Shown here: one piece after another, positions 39,680-52,188 of the stretch
Layout of the letters: each line of letters opens with the position of its first letter
Position numbering within the stretch: position 1 is the first letter of the stretch
DNA from: Takakia lepidozioides
Taxonomy: Eukaryota; Streptophyta; Takakiopsida; Takakiales; Takakiaceae
Direction: 5' to 3'
DNA length: 60,000 bases
Assembly (NCBI GenBank): GCA_030704615.1
Contig: CM060734.1
Location: forward strand, 3,288,001-3,348,000
Notes under the pieces: generated by a model
What the model saw: the letters and a program-made list of their open reading frames with translations, nothing else
What the model was told of the DNA's origin: nothing
The model's database searches: none
Translations under genes and position numbers: made by a program

Positions 39680-41470
39680 GCGCCCTGCGAAAGGGAGTCA
39701 ATTATTGTTCTGGATGGGATAATATCCGGAACTAACGTGTCGTTGTTGGTGGACACAGGAGCGTCGCACATCCTTCATGACGCCGGTGGCGGCGCGAAGG
39801 TGTACTCCCGACAAGTGACGGGGGGCCTCTATTGGAGGTGTGCTCTGCCAACGGAGAACTCATTTGGCGACAAGGTTGGCGTTTGATGTTCCTCTTCAAC
39901 TGGGGAGTTGGGAGGGACGTGAGAACTTCACACTATCTCCGAGATCGAGGAGTGGATCTCATTTTGGGATGACCTTTTTGAGCAATCCGGAGCGGTCATA
40001 GATGGCCGCAAGAGAGTAGTCACGCTGCCATGTGGGAATGGTGGCGAGGTTGTACGAGTGTCGGAAACCCCAAATCCGTGGGGAGGGCGAATAAACCTTC
40101 TATCAGCAAAGGAGTGGGGCCGTGGAGGAGGCACATGAAGTCCCAGTTTTTGCTTTACATTAGAGAAGTGAAAGGAGAAGGCTATGGGGAGCCGAGCCCA
40201 GATTGGATCAAGGGGATTTTGGAGAAATACCAGGATGTGATGCCGGAGGATTTACCAAGCGGCATTGCAACCGCGAATAGGAGTTGACCACAAGATTGAG
40301 GTGATACCGGGATCGCCGGACCGCCTGCCAAGGCGCCCTACCGTGAGCCACAGAGAGTTGGTCGAGCTGAAGACTCAGCTCAAGGATCTAATGTCAAGGG
40401 TACATCCGGTCGAGTAAGTCACCTTACGGTTCCCCGTGCTATTTGCAGACAAGAGGATGGGACGCTGCGGATGTGTTGTCGATTACAGGGCTCTGAATAA
40501 GGTGACTATCAAAAAAACAGGTAGCCTTTTGCCAGGATCGACGACCTCTTCGATCGGTTGGCAGAGCAAAGTATTTCATCCCGTATCGACTTGCGCTCCG
40601 GCTATCACCAAATTCGGTGGCGAGAAGGAGATGAGGAATAGACCGCGTGCAGGACCAGGTAATGGTTCAATATGATTTCTTGGTGATGCCTTTTGCTCAC
40701 CAATGCACCAGCGACATTTTAGCACGCTGATGAACAGCCTTTTCCAGAGTGGTTGGATGCCTTTGTGATCGTGTACATCGACGACATCTTGGTGTACTCA
40801 AAAACAAAGGAGGAGCACCTGGAGCACTCAAAAGGGTGTTCCAAAAATTGCGAGAAGGGAAGTGCGTATGCCAAAGCTTCAACGTGCGAATTCGGGGTCA
40901 CAAAAGTGGAGTTCTTGGGGTCATGTGATTACACAGGATGGGATCAAATGGAGGACAGAAAGTTGAGGGCGATCTTGGACTGGGAGCCTCCGACTTCGGT
41001 CCCGGAGTGCGATCCTTTCCTAGGACTCGCCTCCTATTCCTATGTGAGAAATTTCGCCAAGATATGTGATAAATTTCGCCAGATCAGTCGGGGGCCAGTC
41101 TGTCCCGGAGTTCGATCGTCCGTTTGAGATTCATACAGATGCATCGGACTTCGCGATTGGGGGTGTACTTATGCAAGATGGACGTCCAGTGGCTTACGAA
41201 AGTAAGAAACTGAATGAAGTGGAGCGACGGTGGCCGACGCACGAAAAAGAGATGAGGCGGTGGTGGTGCATTGCCTTGAACTCTGGCGCCACTATGTTGG
41301 TTCCAACCCAGTGAAGGTGTTCACGGACAATGTCACGGTGAAGTATTTTGCCACGCAGCCCAAGTTGTCCCCAAAACAACTTAGGTGGCAAGATACTTTG
41401 GCAGTGTTCGACGTGGATATCCAGTACAAACCGGGACGGGACAATGTGGTGGCCGATGCTTTAAGTAGAA
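39680..41470 (+). pseudogene. Protease - reverse transcriptase - RNase H of chromovirus D
   Basis: SLLVDTGASHIL (aspartic protease active site) lies near 39,740-39,780. Then come fragments of [35 protein letters not shown] in another frame, and VYIDDILVYS with the YIDD catalytic box near 40,770. RNase H follows from EIHTDASDFAIGGVLMQDG to DNVVADALSRK. At least six frame changes are needed to read through. Confidence 0.88.
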
Positions 41471-42958
41471 AGCAGCAGCTCTTGTTGGTGTACAAGGGCG
41501 AGACGGCGCTCCAAAGGAAGATCCGGAAGGCTTGCCGGAAGGATGAGCTGGCAAAGTCCGTGATGCAGGACTTGAGAATGGGGGTTAAATCGCAGTTCCA
41601 CTTGCAAAATGGACTGCTCCGGTATAAGCAAAAACGTCTCTACGTGCCAAAGGGAGGGATCAGAGATAGTCTCTTGAGAGAATGCCATGATAGCCCGCTT
41701 GCGGGCCACGGTGGAGCCAAGCGCACTGCGGCACTCTTGAAGAAAGAGTATTTCTGGCCCAAACTGAGGGAGGAGGCAGAGGAGTATGTCAAGACATGCA
41801 CCACATGCCAACAAAACCGGAGCGAGTACAAAAAGCAAGCGGGGCTGTTACAACCCTTGCCGATTCCAGAGGGGACTTGGGAAAGCGTCTCGATGGATTT
41901 CATGACTGCTATGCGCTGTCAAAAGGATTCGATGCAATCATGGTGGTGGTAGATAGGTTCAGTAAAATGGCCCATTTCATCCCCACCAAGGAGACGGCAA
42001 CGGCGCAGGAGACAGGGCGACTTTACTTCGCCCACGTCTTAAAGCATCATGGAGTCCCGAAGGATATTGTCTCGGACCGCGATCCAAAGTTTACGAGTAA
42101 ATTCTGGAGAGCACTTTGGAAGAAGATGGGGACGAGGCTGAAGATGAGCACCGCCTTCCGACCTACGACGGACGGCCAAACGGAAAGAGTGAATTCCGTA
42201 GTGAAGCAATTCTTGCGGAATTACGTGTCGGCAGACCAATCAGACTGGATGGAACACTTAGACGCGGCAGAGTTCTGTTATAATAACACAGAACACTCCG
42301 CGACGGGAGTTTCCCCTTTTGTGTTGGTCTATGGAAAAGCACCTCTGGTGCCGACAAGTTGGGCCGCCCAGGACGTTGAGGAACCGGCAGTAGCGGCGGT
42401 ACTGGAAGAACGCGAGCGTTTGTTGAAGCTCGCAAAGTACAACATTGCCAAAGCTAGGAAACGGTATGAAAGGCAGGCGAATCGGAAGCGGAGGGAAGTG
42501 AAGTTTGAGGCAGGCACAGAGGTCTGGTTGAACATCAAGAATTTTTGACTACCTCCGGAAGTGAGTCCGAAGTTCGTACCTCCGTATGCGGGCCCTTTCG
42601 CATTCGGAGGGTTATGAATGAGGATGTGTATGAATTGGAGCTGCCGGCAAACAGCAAGGTGCACCCAGTATTCCATGTCTCCCTTTTGAAGCCTTACTTC
42701 AAAGATGAAGCACGTCCGAATCGGCAGCAAGTGTTGCGTCCGCCACCTATGCTGTTGGATCATGAAAATGAACCTGAGTACGAGGTGGAGGCAATACTTA
42801 AGTCGAGGAGGTTCAAGAACCGAGAAACAGAGTATCTCGTCAAATGGAAGGGCTATCATCTTGTGGAGGCATCTTGGGTGCGTGCCTCAGAAATGGGAAA
42901 CGCATCCGAGGCAGTTGCAGCGTTCGAAGGGCGACCTCAAAAGCGGAAGAAACGTTGA
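41471..42958 (+). pseudogene. Integrase with C-terminal chromodomain, chromovirus D
   Basis: HHCC zinc module (CHDSPLAGHGGAKRT ... CTTCQQNRS), catalytic residues in VSMDFMT, VSDRDPKF and QTERVNSVV, then AEFCYNNTEHSATGVSPF. A single-base shift near 41,900 and a UGA at 42,546 break it. The final ORF holds the chromodomain (EPEYEVEAILKSRRFKN, EYLVKWKGYHLVEASWV) and a basic tail (RPQKRKKR). Element C shares this end. Confidence 0.9.
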
Positions 42959-43862
42959 TGGGGACATCAACCTTGGAGCGTGGGGGAGGAAATGCATGCT
43001 TAGCCCGGTTTAGCTAGCTCAGGAATCCGATTGCAAAAACTTGTATTGTACAAACATTTGTTATAAAGGAAATGGGTTCCAAATATTATGCGTCCTATTG
43101 TGTTTGGAATGGTGATGCATGGTGTGTTGGCTAGTGTGTAGAATGCATGCTAGCTTACAAAAGTGGGAGAGGTAAATTGGGTAATCGTGTGTTTGCGCAG
43201 TGCCGAAATCGGGTGACTCCCATCCCAGGGGCAAGGAAACTTGCGCCTTCTTTGGGAGTTCACGTGCTAGTGCGCACCTGGCGCGTGCGCGTACTATAAC
43301 TGCGCTACCGAGGGGGTTGCCTTGTAGTGCGGGCTAACGCGGAAGCTACGTGCTTCCGTTCACGTACTATAATCGTGTAACCTCGGGACGAAGTCGTAGT
43401 GCGGCTTCGACGTGTTCCCGTACCTCAGGCCAGCATTCCAAGGCGGACCCAATTGTAGTGATTGGGGCGCACGGTTGGTTCAAGGTTATCTTCCTAGTCA
43501 AAGAGGGTTCCAGGTGAACCCTTGCTCAAGGTGATGCCAAAAGCGGCATCATGAGCGATCGCAAGCAATGTTGTTGCAGTAAGGCGATTCGATCCTCGGG
43601 GAGGATCGTTCCTTGGCCTTGAAGTAGGCCAAGAAGAGTGCACTGAGAGGAGCTGGAGAGGCTCCACCCTTGGCCGGGACTTGGAGGAAGTCGGCCGAAC
43701 TAGCTAGTGGAGAGTAGAGTCAAGTGTGGGGTTTGGTTCTTTGCCATGGGACGCCATGGTACAGAAACAAACTCCTTGATGTGGGACGCCACAACTTGGA
43801 TGTTCGTTTCTACAAAATGGACAAGTCGATGAGGACATCGACTCCCTGTTGGTAGGGGTGTG
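42959..43862 (+). other. 3' non-coding region of chromovirus D
   Basis: Between the integrase stop and the 3' LTR. It is collinear with 28,837-30,241 (reversed) of element C. Its end, TGGTAGGGGTG, is the only purine-rich candidate for a PPT. Confidence 0.7.
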
Positions 43863-44608
43863 TGTCGCGGCCCTTTGCCTTGAGGGCAGGGGGTCGGGAC
43901 ACATCAGGGGCTGCCCTGTGGTGGGGGCAGCGGCAGCGATAGGTATGGGGGGGCTGAGCACCCTTGAGTGCCCAAGGCACTCAGGGAAGCGGAGGCGCTC
44001 ACTAGGTGGAGCCCCGCACACCGGGTTGCGGTGGGGGTGGCTCCACAAGCGGTGGGGTTGGCTCCACAAGGGGTGGTGGTAGCTTAGTGGGACTTAGTGG
44101 GGGTGGCATAGGACTCACCATGGGGGCGGAGACCTCGTGGTGGGAGTCGTGGGAGTCTTGGGACTCATCACGGTCCATAGGGGCCGTGGTGAGCGGGCCA
44201 AGACTCACCGCGACTCACCACCGGGAGTCGAGGGTTTTCGTGGTGGTTCGCCATAAAATGGCATGGCTGGTTGTGGAACCCCCGCGGACAGCTACAGAAG
44301 TATATATAGGGAGTAGTAACCCCGAGAACGGTGCAAGCCCGTTGGTGACCAAAAACTAGTGAGTAAGCGAGCGAGCCGGAAAGCGACCAAAGAGTGGGGA
44401 GCTGTTCCGGACTGCCATCTACCAAAGGGAATTCTCCTAGTCCCAAAGAGGTGGAGGGTTTAGAAGGAAGCGAAGGGGGGACCGTTATGTCCCGGTGAGC
44501 AGCCGAAGCTCCAAGTTGGCCCGGGCGGCCAGGTTGGGAGTCAGGCGCGCGCATCAAAGCGAGTAACTATGACTTGAAAGGGAGCTTACCGGAGTGAGGT
44601 GCGCGACA
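43863..44608 (+). repeat. 3' LTR of chromovirus D
   Basis: Matches the 5' LTR end to end (TGTCGCGGCC...GCGCGACA, 746 bp), with the TATA box at 44,301-44,308. Confidence 0.92.
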
Positions 44609-46271
44609 TGGATGGGCAACCATCCGTTCACCCGTTGAATGTATTTTGTTGGAGCTGCCATTGCTTTGGGACCTGTTGGACTGTGTTTCGCGTGCTCACG
44701 ATTTGTTTTTCATTCCGTTTTTGAATGGGGCGTGTAATGTAGCCATATGCAATGTGCGTGCCAAATTTGGGAGCGATCAAAATTCATTTGGACCCAAAAC
44801 CACAGTTTCTTCCCTGTTTTGCACTCCAAACTTGATTTGGCGTTCTACTTCATGCACTCTTCATAGAGAGTTCTGCAATAGTGAGCGAAAAGAGAACACC
44901 TTTTTTGGGGGGGCATTTTTGATTGGTCCAAATTTTGGCGGGGGAGTAGCCGTGGGATGCTGGAAGCCGCAGAACAAAATTGAGCCAAAAACGAAATCGA
45001 TACGTGCCAGAAACCCCCACTGAAAGGCAATGCAAACCTATTTATTGGCTTAAAATAGATTTGAATTCAATTTAAAATGTGGGATGGCTTGAGGGGGGAG
45101 CGCGTCGATGGGGAGGCAAATGATTTATTCGTCTGTTGTGTCTCCGCACACGTGTTCAAGCACGTGCGGGCAAAAGAGGGGCTTCAACCACAACCGTTCA
45201 ATGGGTGCAATTGGCCTGCACGCATTGAACAAAAACCAGATGACAAGTGAACGCCTCATTGGACCATGGAACGATTTTCGATTGATCTCGTATTACACTG
45301 GGACGTATCAGAGGGTGTACATTGAACACACTGGCCAAGGTTTGAAAGCGAACGAAAATCATTTGGATGGGCAACCATCCGTTGGCCCATTGAACGAATT
45401 TCGATTGATCTCATATTACTCTGGGGCCTCTTACGTGGCACATTGAACATAGTGGCCAAGTCTCCAAGCGAACCAAAATCATTTCGATGGCCAACCATCC
45501 GTTGAGCCATCGAATGAATTTTCGATTGATCTGATATTAGTCCGGGACCTGTGAGAGGGTGTCTGGAACGTGCTGGCAAAGTTTGGAAGCTAACAAAAAT
45601 GATTTGGATGGGCAACCATCCGTTCACCCGTTGAATGTATTTTGTTGGAGATGCTATTGCTTTGGGACCTGTTGGACTGTGTTTCGCGTGCTCACGATTT
45701 GTTTTTCGTTCCGTTTTTTAATGGGGCGTGTAATGTAGCCATATGCAATGTGCGTGCCAAATTTGGGAGCGATCAAAATTCATTTGGACCCAAAACCACA
45801 GTTTCTTCCCTGTTTTGCACTCCAAACTTGATTTGGCGTTCTACTTCATGCACTCTTCATAGAGAGTTCTGCAATAGTGAGCGAAAAGAGAACACCTTTT
45901 TTGGGGGGGCATTTTTGATTGGTCCAAATTTTGGCGGGGGAGTAGCCGTGGGATGCAGGAAGCCATCGAATGAATTTTCGATTGATCTGATATTAGTCCG
46001 GGACCTGAGAGAGGGTGTCTGGAACGTGCTGGCAAAGTTTGGAAGCTAACAAAAATGATTTGGATGGGCAACCATCCGTTCACCCGTTCAATGTATTTTG
46101 TTGGAGCTGCTATCGCTTTGGGACCTGTTGGACTGTGTTTCGCGTGCTCACGATTTGTTTTTCATTCCGTTTTTGAATAGGGCGTGTGATGTAGCCATAT
46201 GCAATGTGCGTGCCAAATTTGGGAGCGATCAAAATTCATTTGGACCCAAAACCACAGTTTCTTCCCTGTTT
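44609..46271 (+). repeat. ~1-kb satellite, block 2 (plus orientation)
   Basis: Continues the unit interrupted by element D, then a full unit from about 45,077. Subrepeats start with CGATTGATCT at 45,279, 45,402 and 45,523 (about 122 bp apart). At about 45,965 the unit jumps back to the third subrepeat, showing an internal rearrangement. At 46,271 the orientation flips. Confidence 0.9.
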
Positions 46272-49200
46272 ATAAAGAGTGCATGAAGTAGAATGCCAAA
46301 TCAAGTTAGGAGTGAACGGATGGTTGCCCATCCAAATCATTTTTGTTAGCTTCCAAACTTTGCCAGCACGTTCCAGACACCCTCTCACAGGTCCCGGACT
46401 AATATCAGATCAATCGAAAATTCATTCGATGGCTCAACGGATGGTTGGCCATCGAAATGATTTTGGTTCGCTTCGAGACTTGGCCACTATGTTCAACGTG
46501 CCATGTAAGAGGCCCCAGAGTAATATGAGATCAATCGAAATTCGTTCAATGGGCCAACGGATGGTTGCCCATCCAAATGATTTTCGTTCGCTTTCAAACC
46601 TTGGCCGGTGTGTTCAATGTACACCCTCTGATACGTCCCAGTGTAATACGAGATCAATCGAAAATCGTTCCATTGTCCAACGAGGCGTTCACTTGTCATC
46701 TGGTTTTTTTTCAATGCGAAAAAGAAATCCTGCAATGTGTGCAGGCCAATTGCACCCATTGAACGGTTGTGGTTGAAGCCCCTCTTTTGCCCGCACGTGC
46801 TTGAACACGTGTGCGGAGACACAACAGACGAATAAATCATTTGCCTCCCCATCGACACGCTCCCCCCTCAAGCCATCCCACATTTTTAATTGAATTTAAA
46901 TCTATTTTAAGCCAAATAAATAGGTTTGCACTGCCTTTCAGTGGGGGTTTCTGGCACGTATCGATTTCGTTTTTGGCTCAATTTTGTTCTGCGGCTTCCA
47001 GCATCCCACGGCTACTCCCCCGCCAAAATTTGGACCAATCAAAAATGCCCCCCCAAAAAAGGTGTTCTTTTTTTCGCTCACTATTGCAGAACTCTCTATG
47101 AAGAGTGCATGAAGTAGAACGCCAAATCAAGTTTGGAGTGCAAAACAGGGAAGAAACTGTGGTTTTGGGTCCAAATGAATTTTGATCGCTCCCAGATTTG
47201 GCACGCACATTGCATATGGCTACATCACACGCCCCATTCAAAAACGGAATGAAAAACAAATCGTGAGCACGCGAAACACAGTCCAACAGGTCCCAAAGCA
47301 ATAGCAGCTCCAACAAAATACATTCAACGGGTGAACGGATGGTTGCCCATCCAAATCATTTTTGTTAGCTTCCAAACTTTGCCAGCACGTTCCAGACACC
47401 CTCTCACAGGTCCCGGACTAATATCAGATCAATCGAAAATTCATTCGATGGCTCAACGGATGGTTGGCCATCGAAATGATTTTGGTTCGCTTCGAGACTT
47501 GGCCACTATGTTCAACGTGCCATGTAAGAGGCCCCAGAGTAATATGAGATCAATCGAAATTCGTTCAATGGGCCAACGGATGGTTGCCCATCCAAATGAT
47601 TTTCGTTCGTTTTCAAACCTTGGCCGGTGTGTTCAATGTACACCCTCTGATACGTCCCAGTGTAATACAAGATCAATCGAAAATCGTTCCATTGTCCAAC
47701 GAGGCGTTCACTTGTCATCTGGTTTTTGTTCAATGCGAAAAAGAAATCCTGCAATGCGTGCAGGCCAATTGCACCCATTGAACGGTTGTGGTTGAAGCCC
47801 CTATTTTGCCCGCACGTGCTTGAACACGTGTGCGGAGACACAACAGACGAATAAATCATTTGCCTCCCCATCGACGCGCTCCCCCCTCAAGCCATTCCAC
47901 ATTTTTAATTGAATTTAAATCTATTTTAAGCCAATAAATAGGTTTGCACTGCCTTTCAGTGGGGGTTTCTGGCACGTATCGATTTGGTTTTTGGCTCAAT
48001 TTTGTTCTGCGGCTTCCAGCATCCCAAGGCTACTCCCCCGCCAAAATTTGGACCAATCAAAAATGCCCCCCCAAAAAAGGTATTCTCTTTTTCGCTCACT
48101 ATTGCAGAACTCCTCTACGAAGAGTGCATGAAGTAGAACGCCAAATCAAGTTTGGAGTGCAAAAAAGGGAAGAAACTGTGGTTTTGGGTCCAAATGAATT
48201 TTGATCGCTCCCAAATTTGGCACGCACATTGCATATGGCTACATCACACGCCCCATTCAAATACGGAATGAAAAACAAATCGTGAGCACGCGAAACACAG
48301 TCCAACAGGTCCCAAAGCAATAGCAGCTCCAACAAAATACATTCAACGGGTGAACGGATGGTTGCCCATCCAAATCATTTTTGTTAGCTTCCAAACTTTG
48401 CCAGCACGTTCCAGACACCCTCTCACAGGTCCCGGACTAATATCAGATCAATCGAAAATTCATTCGATGGCTCAACGGATGGTTGGCCATCGAAATGATT
48501 TTGGTTCGCTTCGAGACTTGGCCACTATGTTCAACGTGCCATGTAAGAGGCCCCTGAGTAATATGAGATCAATCGAAATTTGTTCAATGGGCCAACGGAT
48601 GGTTGCCCATCCAAATGATTTTCGTTCGCTTTCAAACCTTGGCCGGTGTGTTCAATGTACACCCTCTGATACGTCCCAGTGTAATACAAGATCAATCGAA
48701 AATCGTTCCATTGTCCAACGAGGCGTTCACTTGTCATCTGGTTTTTGTTCAATGCGAAAAAGAAATCCTGCAATGCGTGCAGGCCAATTGCACCCATTGA
48801 ACGGTTGTGGTTGAAGCCCCTCTTTTGCCCGCACGTGCTTGAACACGTGTGCGGAGACACAACAGACGAATAAATCATTTGCCTCCCCATCGACGCGCTC
48901 CCCCCTCAAGCCATTCCACATTTTTAATTGAATTTAAATCTATTTTAAGCCAATAAATAGGTTTGCACTGCCTTTCAGTGGGGGTTTCTGGCACGGATCG
49001 ATTTCGTTTTTGGCTCAATTTTGTTCTGCGGCTTCCAGCATCCCACGGCTACTCCCCCGCCAAAATTTGGACCAATCAAAAATGCCCCCCCAAAAAAGGT
49101 GTTCTTTTTTTCGCTCACTATTGCATAACTCCTCTATGAAGAGTGCATGAAGTAGAACGCCAAATCAAGTTTGGAGTGCAAAACAGGGAAGAAACTGTGG

Positions 49201-51406
49201 TTTTGGGTCCAAATGAATTTGATCGCTCCCAGATTTGGCACGCACATTGCATATGGCTACATCACACGCCCCATTCAAAAACGGAATGAAAAACAAATCG
49301 TGAGCACGCGAAACACAGTCCAACAGGTCCCAAAGCAATAGCAGCTCCAACAAAATACATTCAACGGGTGAACGGATGGTTGCCCATCCAAATCATTTTT
49401 GTTAGCTTCCAAACTTTGCCAGCACGTTCCAGACACCCTCCCACAGGTCCCGGACTAATATCAGATCAATCGAAAATTCATTCGATGGCTCAACGGATGG
49501 TTGGCCATCGAAATGATTTTGGTTCGCCTCGAGACTTGGCCACTATGTTCAACGTGCCATGTAAGAGGCCCCTGAGTAATATGAGATCAATCGAAATTTG
49601 TTCAATGGGCCAACGGATGGTTGCCCATCCAAATGATTTTCGTTCGCTTTCAAACCTTGGCCGGTGTGTTCAATGTACACCCTCTGATACGTCCCAGTGT
49701 AATACGAGATCAATCGAAAATCGTTCCATTGTCCAACGAGGCGTTCACTTGTCATCTGGTTTTTGTTCAATGCGAAAAAGAAATCCTGCAATGCGTGCAG
49801 GCCAATTGCACCCATTGAACGGTTGTGGTTGAAGCCCCTCTTTTGCCCGCACGTGCTTGAACACGTGTGCGGAGACACAACAGACGAATAAATCATTTGC
49901 CTCCCCATCGACGCGCTCCCCCCTCAAGCCATTCCACATTTTTAATTGAATTTAAATCTATTTTAAGCCAATAAATAGGTTTGCACTGCCTTTCAGTGGG
50001 GGTTTCTGGCACGGATCGATTTCGTTTTTGGCTCAATTTTGTTCTGCGGCTTCCAGCATCCCACGGCTACTCCCCCGCCAAAATTTGGACCAATCAAAAA
50101 TGCCCCCCCAAAAAAGGTGTTCTTTTTTTCGCTCACTATTGCAAAACTCCTCTATGAAGAGTGCATGAAGTAGAACGCCAAATCAAGTTTGGAGTGCAAA
50201 ACAGGGAAGAAACTGTGGTTTTGGGTCCAAATGAATTTTGATCGCTCCCAGATTTGGCACGCACATTGCATATGGCTACATCACACGCCCCATTCAAAAA
50301 CGGAATGAAAAACAAATCGTGAGCACGCGAAACACAGTCCAACAGGTCCCAAAGCAATAGCAGCTCCAACAAAATACATTCAACGGGTGAACGGATGGTT
50401 GCCCATCCAAATCATTTTTGTTAGCTTCCAAACTTTGCCAGCACGTTCCAGACACCCTCTCACAGGTCCCGGACTAATATCAGATCAATCGAAAATTCAT
50501 TCGATGGCTCAACGGATGGTTGGCCATCGAAATGATTTTGGTTCGCCTCGAGACTTGGCCACTATGTTCAACGTGCCATGTAAGAGGCCCCTGAGTAATA
50601 TGAGATCAATCGAAATTTGTTCAATGGGCCAACGGATGGTTGCCCATCCAAATGATTTTCGTTCGCTTTCAAACCTTGGCCGGTGTGTTCAATGTACACC
50701 CTCTGATACGTCCCAGTGTAATACGAGATCAATCGAAAATCGTTCCATTGTCCAACGAGGCGTTCACTTGTCATCTGGTTTTTGTTCAATGCGAAAAAGA
50801 AATCCTGCAATGCGTGCAGGCCAATTGCACCCATTGAACGGTTGTGGTTGAAGCCCCTCTTTTGCCCGCACGTGCTTGAACACGTGTGCGGAGACACAAC
50901 AGACGAATAAATCATTTGCCTCCCCATCGACGCGCTCCCCCTCAAGCCATTCCACATTTTTAATTGAATTTAAATCTATTTTAAGCCAATAAATAGGTTT
51001 GCACTGCCTTTCAGTGGGGGTTTCTGGCACGGATCGATTTCGTTTTTGGCTCAATTTTGTTCTGCGGCTTCCAGCATCCCACGGCTACTCCCCCGCCAAA
51101 ATTTGGACCAATCAAAAATGCCCCCCCAAAAAAGGTGTTCTTTTTTTCGCTCACTATTGCAAAACTCCTCTATGAAGAGTGCATGAAGTAGAACGCCAAA
51201 TCAAGTTTGGAGTGCAAAACAGGGAAGAAACTGTGGTTTTGGGTCCAAATGAATTTTGATCGCTCCCAGATTTGGCACGCACATTGCATATGGCTACATC
51301 ACATGCCCCATTCAAAAACGGAATGAAAAACAAATCGTGAGCACGCGAAACACAGTCCAACAGGTCCCAAAGCAATAGCAGCTCCAACAAAATACATTCA
51401 ACGGGT
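46272..51406 (-). repeat. ~1-kb satellite, block 3 (minus orientation, 5 units)
   Basis: Landmarks recur at 47,331, 48,350, 49,368 and 50,387, a period of 1,018-1,019 bp. The first unit is shortened (about 220 bp missing near 46,313). Overlapping ORFs of 119-154 codons are kept on both strands in most units. They follow the repeat and match no known family. The block ends at the LTR of the DNMT element. Confidence 0.93.
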
Positions 51407-51929
51407 TGTCGTGCGCATACATATCGCTACACAACTACATCGCTGTCCAAACCACACCACACATATATGCACAATAAAGTAGTCTACCACAATAGATAAG
51501 AAAACTCAAAACACATTGTTCACACAAAATATGAAATCCATCAACATCACTCTTTAATATAATAGTCGAGCCAGGGGCACCCCAAGCTATGGGGACTCCA
51601 CCTCACAACAACCTATACCCCTACATAAGAACACTCAGATTCTAAAGCATGTAGGAGCTCGGTCACGCAGGCTCAACTCGAGAGAGATGAGCCGCGCGAC
51701 TGCCGCTCTCGTGAAGATAAGACGGACCAGGTGTCAAACTAAACTTGACACCTGATTTAACACTTGACCTAAATCCAAGTGTTAAATACAAATAACTAGT
51801 TTTATGCTAGCTGTTTTCACACTGTGCTTATTTAACTTGACAGCTGTCGTGCGCATACATATCGCTACACAACTACATCGCTGTCCAAACCACACCACAC
51901 ATATATGCACAATAAAGTAGTCTACCACA
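51407..51929 (-). repeat. 3' LTR of DNMT element, with an 86-bp repeat at both ends
   Basis: An ~86-bp sequence starting TGTCGTGCGCATACATATCG occurs at 51,407 and again at 51,845. Taking the LTR from the PPT side (minus-strand TGTGGTAGAC) to the satellite junction (GCGCACGACA) gives 523 bp with TG...CA ends. Alternatively the LTR is 51,407-51,842 (TGTC...GACA ends) and the inner 86 bp is a partial second LTR. The position next to a PPT-like tract favours the first reading. Confidence 0.7.
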
Positions 51930-51931
51930 AT

Positions 51932-51945
51932 CGCCCCCCTAGCTG
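51932..51945 (-). promoter_or_regulatory. Polypurine tract of DNMT element
   Basis: Minus-strand CAGCTAGGGGGGCG, ending 2 bp before the TGTGG end of the LTR. Confidence 0.6.
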
Positions 51946-52188
51946 GTGGATAGGTCCCTCTACTTCCAGATAGCTACAAGACGTAATAGCCATAGCCGTA
52001 CTAAGTCCTCTATCACTGTCCCTATCGTACTCAAACTCTATAGACCAAGAGGCCGGGTACAAGAGTAGCCCCATCGTTAGTCGCCGTCTTGCAATCTGTG
52101 AACTTGAGCCAGGACTTCGTGTATTCAAGGTCCCCTGTAGCTGGGCCTTGCGTTGCTTGTTAGCCTCCCATGGTTGTATCCACTCCCA

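Larger units (their letters stand above)
37637..44608 (+). mobile_element. Chromovirus (Ty3/gypsy) D with both LTRs
   Basis: Two LTRs (37,637-38,376 and 43,863-44,608), a primer-binding site, a gag zinc knuckle, protease, RT, RNase H, integrase and chromodomain occur in canonical order. The flanking satellite is duplicated: TGGATG at 37,631-37,636 and again at 44,609-44,614, and satellite sequence is continuous if the element is removed. So this is a clean retrotransposon insertion of ~6.97 kb. Internal ORFs are heavily broken, although the LTRs look nearly alike. Confidence 0.95.

Noticed and set aside
46272-51406. Conserved 119-154-codon ORFs on both strands of every satellite unit, which look like a protein family
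   Set aside because: The two strands are equally open, the frames overlap fully and the translations match no known domain. Conservation follows from satellite homogenisation and low TA stop density. No codon bias or start context supports translation.
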